From Peribacillus muralis (GTDB lineage Bacteria > Bacillota > Bacilli > Bacillales > DSM-1321): a DNA stretch of 64,000 nucleotides. Positions 56,539 to 64,000 of the stretch are shown one piece after another (the first letter of the stretch is position 1; each line of letters begins with the position of its first letter). A model generated the notes under the pieces. It did no database searches. It had not been told where the DNA came from and was given only the letters and a program-made list of their open reading frames with translations. A program made the position numbers and the translations under genes. Location of the stretch: assembly GCF_001439925.1 (NCBI RefSeq), contig NZ_LMBV01000005.1, positions 62,001 to 126,000 of the forward strand. Direction: 5' to 3'.

Positions 56539-58482
56539 ATGGCTCAATTTAATATAAAGGTCGCCGTTCAAAAGTTCGGTAACTTTCTAAGTTCAATGGT
56601 CATGCCGAACATATCTGCTTTCATCGCCTGGGGGTTAATCACGGCCTTATTCATTCCAACGGGTTTCCTGCCAAATGAAAGCCTTGCCAAAATGGTTTCA
56701 CCGATGGTTACATTTTTACTGCCGCTTTTAATTGGGTATACGGGTGGTAAGCTAATTCATGACCACCGGGGCGGCGTAGTCGGTGCCATTGCGACAATGG
56801 GCGTCATCGTCGGATCTGACATCCCGATGTTCCTTGGTGCAATGATCATGGGACCACTCGGCGGGTATGTCATCAAGAAATTCGATCAGCTGATCGAAGG
56901 TAAAATAAAAGCCGGTTTTGAAATGCTTGTTAATAATTTCTCAGCGGGGATAATTGGCGGCTTAATGTCGATTCTATCCTTCCTGGCCATTGGGCCGGCC
57001 GTAGTCGTATTTACAGGATGGCTTGTAGCAGGAGTCGATTGGCTTGTCGGTACAGGCTTACTGCCATTGACGAGTATCTTGATCGAACCTGCGAAAGTAT
57101 TGTTCTTGAACAATGCGATCAATCACGGTGTATTATCACCAATCGCTCTGGAGCAAGCTAAACAAACAGGATCTTCCATCCTGTTCCTGCTTGAATCAAA
57201 TCCAGGACCAGGTCTTGGCGTTCTGCTTGCATATTGCTTCTTTGGAAAAGGAACGGCGAAGAGATCGGCGCCAGGAGCTGCCATCATTCATTTCTTCGGC
57301 GGAATCCATGAGATTTATTTCCCTTATATCCTAATGAAGCCGATGTTATTTATAGCGGTCATCCTTGGAGGCATGAGCGGAGTTTTCACATTGGTTCTTT
57401 TAGGGGGCGGACTATTCGCACCTGCTTCACCAGGCAGCATTCTTGCCATTACAGCTGTAACTCCGCATCATGCAAGCGCATATATCGCCAACTTTGCCGG
57501 TGTACTGGTAGCTACAATCGTATCATTCGTCGTCGGTGCATTCATCTTGAAAACAGGAAAGCAATCGGATGAAAATATTGAAGATGCTGCGAAGAAAATG
57601 CAAGAAATGAAAGGCAAGAAAAGCTCTGTTGCCAATGTGTTCGCTTCAGAACCAGGAACGATGCCAACAAACGTCAGCAAAATCATCTTTGCCTGCGATG
57701 CGGGGATGGGATCTAGTGCGATGGGTGCATCGCTGCTTCGCAAGAAGGTCAAGGAAGCCGGGTTGAATATAACGGTTACCAATACGGCAATTTCAAACAT
57801 TCCTGCAGATGCACAAATCGTCATAACACAGGAAGAGTTAACGCCAAGGGCGCAAAATAAAGTGCCGAATGCGTATCACGTATCCGTCGATAACTTCCTA
57901 TCAAGCCCTGAGTATGATTCATTGCTTGCGCGGCTTCAGGATGACGGTACAGATGAACTGCATGAAATCGTCGAAGAAGCAGAAGAAAACGTTCCTGGTG
58001 TCCGTGAAGATTCAATTCAACCTGGCATCAACGAGGATGAGCACGATGATAATGAATTGCTTCGCGAAGAAAACGTCTTCCTTAATCAACAATTCGCCAA
58101 TAAGGAAGAAGCGATCCGTTTTGCGGGAAGGGCCTTGGTCGATGCAGGTTACGTGCGTGAAAGCTATATTGAAGCTATGATTGCCCGCGATGAATTGACT
58201 TCAACTTATATGGGTAACGATGTAGCGATTCCACACGGAACAGAGGAAGCGAAGAAGGACGTCCTTAAATCTGGATTCACCGTTTTACAGATTCCAGATG
58301 GTGTGGATTTTGACGGCCAAAAGGCACGATTGATATTCGGTATTGCCGGGAAGGATGGCACGCATCTTGAAATCCTTTCTGGTATTGCAGTCACATGCTC
58401 TGAGATGGAGAATATTGAAAAAATGGTGAAAGCCACTTCAGCCAGGGAATTGATGGATATTATCAAGGTAGAAAAAAATTAA
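56539..58482 (+). CDS. mtlA: PTS mannitol-specific EIICBA
   Basis: A 647-residue mannitol permease that imports and phosphorylates mannitol. The EIIC membrane domain (about 1-340) has the GGIHEIYFPYILMKP motif (His257, Glu258). EIIB has the phosphorylated Cys386 in IIFACDAGMGSSAMGASLLR. A 40-residue acidic linker (EEAEENVPGVREDSIQPG) precedes EIIA, in which His566 in NDVAIPHGTEEAKK is phosphorylated by HPr. B. subtilis has CB and A (MtlF) as separate proteins; here they are fused as in E. coli. The gene is first of mtlA-mtlR-mtlD, with a hairpin before mtlR. Confidence 0.96.
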   Translation: MAQFNIKVAVQKFGNFLSSMVMPNISAFIAWGLITALFIPTGFLPNESLAKMVSPMVTFLLPLLIGYTGGKLIHDHRGGVVGAIATMGVIVGSDIPMFLGAMIMGPLGGYVIKKFDQLIEGKIKAGFEMLVNNFSAGIIGGLMSILSFLAIGPAVVVFTGWLVAGVDWLVGTGLLPLTSILIEPAKVLFLNNAINHGVLSPIALEQAKQTGSSILFLLESNPGPGLGVLLAYCFFGKGTAKRSAPGAAIIHFFGGIHEIYFPYILMKPMLFIAVILGGMSGVFTLVLLGGGLFAPASPGSILAITAVTPHHASAYIANFAGVLVATIVSFVVGAFILKTGKQSDENIEDAAKKMQEMKGKKSSVANVFASEPGTMPTNVSKIIFACDAGMGSSAMGASLLRKKVKEAGLNITVTNTAISNIPADAQIVITQEELTPRAQNKVPNAYHVSVDNFLSSPEYDSLLARLQDDGTDELHEIVEEAEENVPGVREDSIQPGINEDEHDDNELLREENVFLNQQFANKEEAIRFAGRALVDAGYVRESYIEAMIARDELTSTYMGNDVAIPHGTEEAKKDVLKSGFTVLQIPDGVDFDGQKARLIFGIAGKDGTHLEILSGIAVTCSEMENIEKMVKATSARELMDIIKVEKN

Positions 58483-58496
58483 ATACTCCTAACCAA

Positions 58497-58527
58497 GAAT
58501 AGAAAAGCGTTTTACGCTTTTCTATTC
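58497..58527 (+). terminator. Hairpin between mtlA and mtlR
   Basis: A perfect 13-bp stem (GAATAGAAAAGCG with CGCTTTTCTATTC), loop TTTTA. There is no T run after it, so partial termination or RNA stabilisation rather than a full stop is likely. Confidence 0.65.
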
Positions 58528-58568
58528 AGTATATTCTCGTGTTACTCCACCTGAAATGAGTTGGTAGC

Positions 58569-60659
58569 ATGTATATTACTTCAAGGGAAAAATCAATCCT
58601 GGAACTGATCATAAAAACGTCAGGAAAACATACGGCCATTTCCATTGCCGCACAATTGAATGTGAGTGTCCGCACGGTTCAACGTGATATGAAGTCAATC
58701 GAAAAAATCCTGCAATCCTTTGACTTGCACCTGACACGCAATACACATGAAGGGCTGTCGATCGACGGCAAGAATGAACAAATCTTTCGGCTTGTGCAGC
58801 ATTTGATGGGCAATCATCCGATCGATCAGACGCCGCAAGAAAGAAAGCTGCATCTTCTTTTAACTTTACTTCAGGAAGAATCCTACAAAACGCAAGGACT
58901 TGCTGGTGATCTAGGTATAAGCATTACGACTCTTACAACCTATTTAGACGAATTGACTGAGTGGTTAAAGAATTTTAATATCGTGATTACGAGAAAAAGG
59001 GGAGTCGGGATAGAGCTTACCGGCACGGAAGAAAATAAACGGAAAGCCCAGGCTGCCTATTTTTTGCACTTCTTTAATGAAGAGCTGATCGAAAGCTTAT
59101 TTTTGCTTCAAGAAGGGAAAATCCGGGATGGGAAAATCCTCGATTATTTTGATCCCGATTATCTTTTGGCCATAGATGGGGTGCTGAATTCGACCTTTAA
59201 TAGTGTCCATTCGCGTTTAGCCGATAGCGGGTATATCGGGTTGATCGTACATATCCATGTCACCCTGCAAAGAAATGAAAGTCAATTCCATTTGGAGAAA
59301 GACTTCAAGAGGCTAAGCGACCTCTCGGATGAGAATAACCTTATGGATAAAATCTGTAAGGAACTCAAGCCCATGCTGAACGTTTCTTTTACAATCGATG
59401 ATATAAGTTACTTGGCGGCCATCCTCAAAGGTTCCAAACTTCATACAGCCGATGCCGTTCCGTATGACAGTGTGCTGCTGGGTCAGCTGATAAGAAACTT
59501 GATCAAGGATGTATCCGCTCAATTGCAAATCGACTTGACCAAGGATTTCCCATTATATCAAGGGCTTCTTGCCCATATGGAGCCTTCGCTGTTCCGCATC
59601 AAACAGGAAATGGGATTGTACAACCCCTTAACGGAAGAAATTAAACGAAAGTATCCTGTTCTCTTTTTAGCCGTTAAGACAGGTTTGGAAAGGGAATTCA
59701 AGGAAATTAAAGAATTCCCTGAAGATGAAATAGCCTTCATCGTTCTTCATTTCGGATCTGCGTTGGTGCTGCGGGAAGAGGAAATATCAATAAAGGCGCT
59801 CATCGTTTGTCCGACAGGGATAGGGACGTCAAAGATGCTTGCCAGCCGCATTAAAAAAGAAATCATCGAAATCGAGACGGTTGAAATTAAAACGATCAAG
59901 GATATCCAGAAGCAGAGCAGCCTGCAAAATTATGATGTCATCCTTTCGACCGTTCGTCTTCCTTATATCAATCGTGATTATATTCTCGTATCTCCTCTTT
60001 TGAGTGAAGAGAATATCGAAAATATCAGGAATTATCTCAGGAAGAATATTGAAAGATTCACGAAGAATAAGCGTTATCGCGGTCAGGCAGTCAACAAGGA
60101 TTTCCACCCGGAAAAAGTGGAAGGCGAATTAAAGGAAGTGCTGCAGGAATTGAAAAATGCCCAGGAAAGCATTCAGTCGATCATCGATAATTTCCGGTTA
60201 TATCGTCTTCCGCATTTGAAGGGCCATCCGGAAATCTTGGAAGAAATGGTTTTGATCGCTGAAAAGGAACAACTGATCGTGGGTGCCGATGATGTAATTG
60301 CAGCGCTGAACGAGCGGGAAAAAAAAGGCGGTTTAGGCATACCTGGCACTGTAATGGGCCTTTTCCATACAAGACATAAGAACGTGAAAGAGCTGCTATT
60401 CCAAATCGCCCATTTGGAGGAAGCTTGTTCTGTCAAAGGGATGGACGGAAAAGAAGTCCATATGAAAAACTTGCTGCTGATGCTGGCTCCTGAACACTTG
60501 AGTGTGAAGCAGCAGGAAATCGTCAGCTTGATCAGTTCAAGCTTGATCGAAAGCAATGAATCGATCATGATTTTTTCATCTTCGGACGAAGAACTGATAG
60601 GCAAAAGATTGGAAGCCATATTTTTGGACTATTTATATACTAACTTGATAAAGGGATGA
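58569..60659 (+). CDS. mtlR: PRD-type transcriptional activator MtlR
   Basis: A 696-residue PTS-controlled activator. Domain order: DeoR-type HTH (REKSILELIIKTSGKHTAISIAAQLNVSVRTVQRDM), a second HTH (TQGLAGDLGISITTLTTYLDEL), PRD1 (about 190-300), PRD2 (about 310-405 with His336 and His394), EIIB-like (Cys414 in IVCPTGIGTSKM) and EIIA-like (about 545-690, with His600 and His603 in GLFHTRHKN). These residues correspond closely to phosphorylation sites studied in B. subtilis MtlR (H342, H399, C419, H599 as I recall). Phosphorylation by HPr activates it and by EIIA/EIIB inhibits it, tying mtl expression to mannitol supply. Confidence 0.95.
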   Translation: MYITSREKSILELIIKTSGKHTAISIAAQLNVSVRTVQRDMKSIEKILQSFDLHLTRNTHEGLSIDGKNEQIFRLVQHLMGNHPIDQTPQERKLHLLLTLLQEESYKTQGLAGDLGISITTLTTYLDELTEWLKNFNIVITRKRGVGIELTGTEENKRKAQAAYFLHFFNEELIESLFLLQEGKIRDGKILDYFDPDYLLAIDGVLNSTFNSVHSRLADSGYIGLIVHIHVTLQRNESQFHLEKDFKRLSDLSDENNLMDKICKELKPMLNVSFTIDDISYLAAILKGSKLHTADAVPYDSVLLGQLIRNLIKDVSAQLQIDLTKDFPLYQGLLAHMEPSLFRIKQEMGLYNPLTEEIKRKYPVLFLAVKTGLEREFKEIKEFPEDEIAFIVLHFGSALVLREEEISIKALIVCPTGIGTSKMLASRIKKEIIEIETVEIKTIKDIQKQSSLQNYDVILSTVRLPYINRDYILVSPLLSEENIENIRNYLRKNIERFTKNKRYRGQAVNKDFHPEKVEGELKEVLQELKNAQESIQSIIDNFRLYRLPHLKGHPEILEEMVLIAEKEQLIVGADDVIAALNEREKKGGLGIPGTVMGLFHTRHKNVKELLFQIAHLEEACSVKGMDGKEVHMKNLLLMLAPEHLSVKQQEIVSLISSSLIESNESIMIFSSSDEELIGKRLEAIFLDYLYTNLIKG

Positions 60660-60664
60660 TTGTA

Positions 60665-61810
60665 ATGAAACAAGCCGTGCATTTTGGTGCAGGAAACATT
60701 GGAAGAGGATTTATCGGAGCACTTTTTTCACAATCTGGATATCATGTGACATTTGTAGATATAGCGGAAAAAATTATCGATCAATTAAATGAAAAAAAGC
60801 AATATCAAGTTAAATTGGCAACAGATCAACAAGAATCGGTTCTAGTAGAAAATGTTTCAGGTTTAAATAGCTTAAAGCAGGAAGGGGAGGTCATCAAGGC
60901 CATCACGGAAGCAACCTATCTGACCACGGCCATCGGTCCGAATATCCTGCCTCATATCGCTCCTTTAATTGCAAAAGGATTAGTCGCAAGAGTGAAGCAG
61001 ACTGATGAAAAACTATATGTGATCGCTTGTGAAAACCAAATCTCGGCAACAGACCTTTTAGAAGGTTATATTCTAGAACACTTGGATCAAGATACAAAAG
61101 AAAAACTAGCCGATAAAGTATTCTTCTTCAACTCAGCAGTCGATCGCATCGTTCCTATCCAAAATAACGCAGGATCACTGGACGTATTGGTTGAACCTTA
61201 TTATGAATGGGTCGTTGAAACGAATGAAAGCATTCCTGAGGTTGAAGGGATGACGATTGTAAAAGAACTCGCTCCATTCATTGAGAGAAAACTGTTTACC
61301 GTTAATACAGGACATGCATCGATTGCGTACCTCGGTTACCTTAAAGACCGTACTTTGACGATTGACCAATCCTTGGAGGACGAAGCCATAGTCGAGCAAG
61401 TCAAGAAAATACTAGGCGAAACCGGCGACTATTTAATTGGACAATACGGATTGGATGCAGACGAGCATCAGCAGTATATTGAAAAAATCATTAGTCGTTT
61501 TAAAAACGCCTACTTGAACGACTCGGTGAATAGAGTCGGACGTTCACCGCTGCGCAAGCTCGGGCCGAACGACCGTCTCGTACGCCCCGCCGTAGAAGCG
61601 AAGAAGGCCGGACTATCTTACACGAATTTAGCCAAGGCGATAGCCGCCGCCATGCTGTTTGATTTCAACGAAGATGAAGAAGCAATCAAGCTGCAAACGA
61701 TGATTAAAGAAAATGGTGTACCAGCCGTCCTCAAGGAAGTAAGCGGCCTGGGAGAAAACAGTGAAATAACCATTGAAGTCGTCAGTCATTACAATGAGTT
61801 GAAAAAATAA
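60665..61810 (+). CDS. mtlD: Mannitol-1-phosphate 5-dehydrogenase
   Basis: A 381-residue NAD-dependent dehydrogenase that converts mannitol-1-phosphate to fructose-6-phosphate. The Rossmann start is AVHFGAGNIGRGFIGALFSQSGYHVTFVD, ACENQISATD follows, and FNSAVDRIVPIQNN and the catalytic region FTVNTGHASIAYLGYLK are typical of the polyol long-chain dehydrogenase family. ATG 60665 follows AAGGGATG; the start at 60656 overlaps the mtlR stop and lacks a site. A terminator closes the operon. Confidence 0.96.
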   Translation: MKQAVHFGAGNIGRGFIGALFSQSGYHVTFVDIAEKIIDQLNEKKQYQVKLATDQQESVLVENVSGLNSLKQEGEVIKAITEATYLTTAIGPNILPHIAPLIAKGLVARVKQTDEKLYVIACENQISATDLLEGYILEHLDQDTKEKLADKVFFFNSAVDRIVPIQNNAGSLDVLVEPYYEWVVETNESIPEVEGMTIVKELAPFIERKLFTVNTGHASIAYLGYLKDRTLTIDQSLEDEAIVEQVKKILGETGDYLIGQYGLDADEHQQYIEKIISRFKNAYLNDSVNRVGRSPLRKLGPNDRLVRPAVEAKKAGLSYTNLAKAIAAAMLFDFNEDEEAIKLQTMIKENGVPAVLKEVSGLGENSEITIEVVSHYNELKK

Positions 61811-61827
61811 ATACTTTAAGATTTGAG

Positions 61828-61853
61828 GCTCCTGAATGTTCAGGAGCTTTTGC
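61828..61853 (+). terminator. Terminator of the mtl operon
   Basis: GCTCCTGAA and TTCAGGAGC with loop TG, then TTTTGC. Confidence 0.85.
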
Positions 61854-61926
61854 TTATTTCAAAGGAAAAACAGCATTAGCTTAATAGTTGCAAGTGAGAA
61901 GGGAGAACCAAAGCAATAAAAAAACC

Positions 61927-61956
61927 TTGTAAATAGTAATCGTTACGTTTTATAAT
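61927..61956 (+). promoter_or_regulatory. Promoter with a Zur-like box inside the spacer
   Basis: TTGTAA (61927-61932), 18-base spacer and TATAAT (61951-61956). The spacer is mostly AAATAGTAATCGTTACGTTT (61931-61950), near the Zur box TCGTAAT-N-ATTACGA (two mismatches in the 13-base core). Zinc-bound Zur would block this promoter. Confidence 0.7.
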
Positions 61957-61994
61957 GAAGCAGTCATGAATTACGAGGAGCCGATTTAGGTATT

Positions 61995-62083
61995 AAATCG
62001 TAATCGTTTTGATTTGAAGGGAGGCGGTTACATAAGGCAGACAGTGTTCATCAATAAGTTTTAAATCGTAATATTTTCGATTT
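61995..62083 (+). promoter_or_regulatory. Second and third Zur-like boxes
   Basis: Box 2 at 61995-62015 (AAATCGTAATCGTTTTGATT) and box 3 at 62063-62083 (AAATCGTAATATTTTCGATT). Each keeps the AAATCGTAAT left half; box 3 also has the CGATTT right arm. The three boxes are centred about 64-68 bases apart upstream of the importer gene. They match the Zur consensus much better than Fur (GATAATGATAATCATTATC). The gap 61811-62119 holds nothing else but the mtl terminator. Confidence 0.7.
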
Positions 62084-62119
62084 ACGTGATGATTCTTGTA
62101 ATTATGGAGGTAATGGAGG

Positions 62120-63649
62120 ATGTCGAGAAAATATCAATCATTTATTATTGTATGTTTATCATTCTTTCTTTTGGCTGCTTGTTCCACTGAGTCTGCGAAA
62201 GAAAGAGGAGGAGCGGAGAAGGAAGTGAACTTACTTTTTAACTTTGCGACGAGCTCGCTCGATCCGAATGTGGATACTAGTTATGTGTCAATGCGGGCTG
62301 GCATTACGGAGACATTGGTGCATCTCAATGATGAGGATTTGACCATCGAGCCGTGGCTGGCAAAAAGCTGGAGCAGCAAGAATGGCCAGTTATGGGAGTT
62401 CAAGCTGAGGGAGGGTGTGACGTTTCAGAATGGAAAGCCGATGGATGGCAAAGCGGTGAAGGCATCGTTAGAGAGGGCGATGAAGGATAGTCCGGCGATC
62501 AAGAATGCCTTGCGCATTGAATCGATTGAAGCGGATGGGAATGCGCTGACCATTAAGACGGAGGTTCCCTTTCCTGAGTTTCCTTCTGAATTGGTCCATC
62601 CAAATACATCGATCATTGACGTGAAGGAAAGTGACTATATGAACAAGCCGATAGGAACAGGACCATTTGCCGTTTCGAAATTCATACCAGGTACGGCCGT
62701 TGATTTAATCCGCTATGAGTCTTACTGGGATGGAGCCGCAAAGCTAGAGAAAGCCAGGTTTTCGTTTAATGAGGATGCCAATGCCCGGTCTCTTGCCCTT
62801 GAATCGGGAGACGCCGATATTGTTTTCCGTCCGGAAGTGGAAAGCCTGGAAAATTTAGAAGCGATAGATGGAGTGAAGGTAGAATCGACTTCCACGTTCC
62901 GCGTCCATCAAATGACGATGAATTTGGAACGAAAAGCATTGCAGGACATACACGTCCGAAAGGCGATCGATGCCTTGATCGACCGTTCATCCATAGCGGA
63001 TACGATTTTACATGGTCATGCAGAAGTGGCAACAGGGCCTTTTCCATCCACTTTCTCTTTTGCTCCGGACTATCCGGAAAAAGAGAAGGGAATGAAAGCG
63101 GCAAGAACGTTTCTTGATCAGGCGGGATATAAGAAAGTGAATGGTGTCATGCAAAAAGATGGCAAACCGTTAACGTTAACACTGCTTACATACAGTTCAC
63201 GTGCCGACCTGCCGTTAATTGCCCAAGTTTTTCAATCGGATGCCGGCCAATTGGGGATTGATGTGAAAATCAAGCAAATAGAAATCCCAGAAGAGTATAT
63301 GGCTGCCAATCGCGATTGGGATTTAACGACCTACAGTAATTTAACGGCTCCGCGCGGGGATGCCGGCTATTATTTAAATGCTACGTATCATCCTAAGGGT
63401 GCCTTGAACTTCAGTGGGGCCGATGATGATCATCTGACGTCACTGATCGATAAGCTGAACGTAACGGTCGGACAGGAGAAGCGCTCGGATTTAGCTGAGG
63501 AGATTGCGCTGTATGTGGATGAACAGGTGTATAATGCATTCATTTTACATCCGAATACACTTGTTGCTTTTAATGCCGAAAAAGTTGAAAACTGGATCAC
63601 TTCGAAAAGTGAATACTACATGCTGACGAATGAACTGGATGTGAAGTGA
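62120..63649 (+). CDS. NikA/OppA-type ABC importer substrate-binding lipoprotein
   Basis: A 509-residue extracellular solute-binding protein of family 5. The signal peptide ends in the lipobox LAAC (FFLLAACSTESAKE), so it is membrane-tethered. Typical landmarks are LLFNFATSSLDPNVDTSYVS, WEFKLREGVTFQNGKPMDGKAVKASLERA, GTGPFAVSKFIPGTAVDLIRYESYWDG and RSLALESGDADIVFRPEVESL, which is closest to nickel/metallophore-binding members (NikA/CntA) rather than to peptide-binding OppA. AGGTAATGGAGG precedes the ATG. Because three Zur-like boxes precede it, zinc-metallophore or nickel uptake is a strong inference. The permease gene follows directly. Confidence 0.88.
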   Translation: MSRKYQSFIIVCLSFFLLAACSTESAKERGGAEKEVNLLFNFATSSLDPNVDTSYVSMRAGITETLVHLNDEDLTIEPWLAKSWSSKNGQLWEFKLREGVTFQNGKPMDGKAVKASLERAMKDSPAIKNALRIESIEADGNALTIKTEVPFPEFPSELVHPNTSIIDVKESDYMNKPIGTGPFAVSKFIPGTAVDLIRYESYWDGAAKLEKARFSFNEDANARSLALESGDADIVFRPEVESLENLEAIDGVKVESTSTFRVHQMTMNLERKALQDIHVRKAIDALIDRSSIADTILHGHAEVATGPFPSTFSFAPDYPEKEKGMKAARTFLDQAGYKKVNGVMQKDGKPLTLTLLTYSSRADLPLIAQVFQSDAGQLGIDVKIKQIEIPEEYMAANRDWDLTTYSNLTAPRGDAGYYLNATYHPKGALNFSGADDDHLTSLIDKLNVTVGQEKRSDLAEEIALYVDEQVYNAFILHPNTLVAFNAEKVENWITSKSEYYMLTNELDVK

Positions 63650-64000
63650 ATGCTTCGCATCTTATTCCGGCGATTCATTGAGGTCGTGATTTTTGTCCTT
63701 GTGATTACTTTCATCTCATTCCTTTTTGTTCGGCTTGCTCCAGGGGACCCGGTTCTCTCGATCCTTCAAGTGGATGAGGTATCGATCACAAGCGAGCAAG
63801 TCCGAGAGCTTCGAGAAGAATTGGGGTTCAATGATCGGCTGTTCGTGCAGTACGGTCATTGGTTCATCGACTTCATTCAATTGGATTTCGGGCATTCCTA
63901 TCTGACGAATCAACCTGTGATGGAGATGATCATGAGCGGGCTGCCTGCAACACTTGAGCTGGCGGTTGGCGCATTGCTTGTTATGCTTTGTATTGCCATT
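63650..64000 (+). CDS. ABC importer permease (NikB/OppB type), N-terminal part
   Basis: The frame begins with ATG directly after the stop of the binding-protein gene and runs off the window. The first helix RRFIEVVIFVLVITFISFLFVRLAPGDPV carries the conserved RLAPGDP motif of oligopeptide/nickel permeases, and DRLFVQYGHWFIDFIQLDFGHSYLTNQPV leads into helix 2 (LELAVGALLVMLCI). It should form the channel with a second permease (NikC/OppC-like) and ATPases expected beyond the window. Confidence 0.93.
   Translation, partial: MLRILFRRFIEVVIFVLVITFISFLFVRLAPGDPVLSILQVDEVSITSEQVRELREELGFNDRLFVQYGHWFIDFIQLDFGHSYLTNQPVMEMIMSGLPATLELAVGALLVMLCIAI

Noticed and set aside
61931..62083. Fur or MntR boxes instead of Zur boxes
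   Set aside because: The repeated half is AAATCGTAAT, matching the Zur consensus; the Fur half GATAATGAT is absent, unlike at 12304.

Overview
The window looks like chromosome of an endospore-forming, low-G+C Gram-positive of the Bacillaceae; a Peribacillus / 'Bacillus simplex'-type organism is my best guess. Reasons are the A+T-rich sequence with strong AGGAGG ribosome sites and frequent GTG/TTG starts, a gerA-type germinant receptor operon, a lia envelope-stress operon, a leucine T-box, Fur, Zur and CcpA-type sites, and Bacillus-like mannitol, citrate and kynurenine genes. I see no rRNA, tRNA, prophage or CRISPR array.

Layout. 1-642: end of an RND efflux pump. 1048-4594: gerA-gerB-gerC. 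4.8-9.0 kb: a large secreted subtilisin-like protease with a C-terminal dockerin-like domain. 9.0-9.4 kb: decayed uvrA-like gene. 9.5-11.9 kb: two secreted proteins on the minus strand, one a G+C-rich lipase-like hydrolase. 12.3-13.2 kb: Fur-controlled flavodoxin with FbpA/FbpB-type small basic proteins. 13.3-18.5 kb: lipoprotein, peptidoglycan-binding protein, phospholipase D-type enzyme, metallo-hydrolase and LysE exporter. 19.2-24.3 kb: kynurenine operon kynU-permease-kynA-kynB with a divergent TetR regulator. 24.6-28.2 kb: liaI-liaH-liaF-liaS-liaR. 28.2-31.0 kb: MFS transporter, CcdA and small proteins. 31.1-33.4 kb: dispersed repeat element, then a leucine T-box and YvbW-like permease. 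33.5-37.3 kb: PAP2 protein, an HExxH protein, a long repeat array and a PadR/HAAS pair. 37.4-38.8 kb: cystine importer TcyP. 39.0-40.9 kb: two frameshifted acetyltransferases and a VOC protein. 41.1-42.5 kb: MarR-DoxX-DUF2798 regulon. 42.7-47.6 kb: pentapeptide protein, TipA/Mta-type MerR, NDH-2-like oxidoreductase with an Rrf2 regulator, CutC. 48-51.9 kb: DUF2690 pair, ogt/alkA alkylation repair, second long repeat array. 52-56.3 kb: citrate-type two-component system and CitM-type transporter. 56.5-61.8 kb: mtlA-mtlR-mtlD. 61.9 kb to the end: three Zur-like boxes and the start of a NikA/OppA-type ABC importer operon.

How the parts work together. Many transcription units come with a visible local regulator and operator: TetR with kyn, MarR with doxX, Rrf2 with the oxidoreductase, PadR with the HAAS protein, MtlR with mtlA, CitST with citM (plus a perfect cre site), Fur with flavodoxin and Zur with the importer.

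The least explained structure is a family of 20-21 bp intergenic tandem repeats built round a TTCG-x-x-GATAAA-like core. It appears as long arrays at 35.5 and 50.6 kb, as a reverse-strand array at 18.5 kb, as a relic at 24.4 kb and as a degenerate possible member at 0.75 kb. At every locus its orientation matches that of both flanking genes.

Several small genes carry single-base frameshifts at short homopolymers. These may be real decay or assembly errors.
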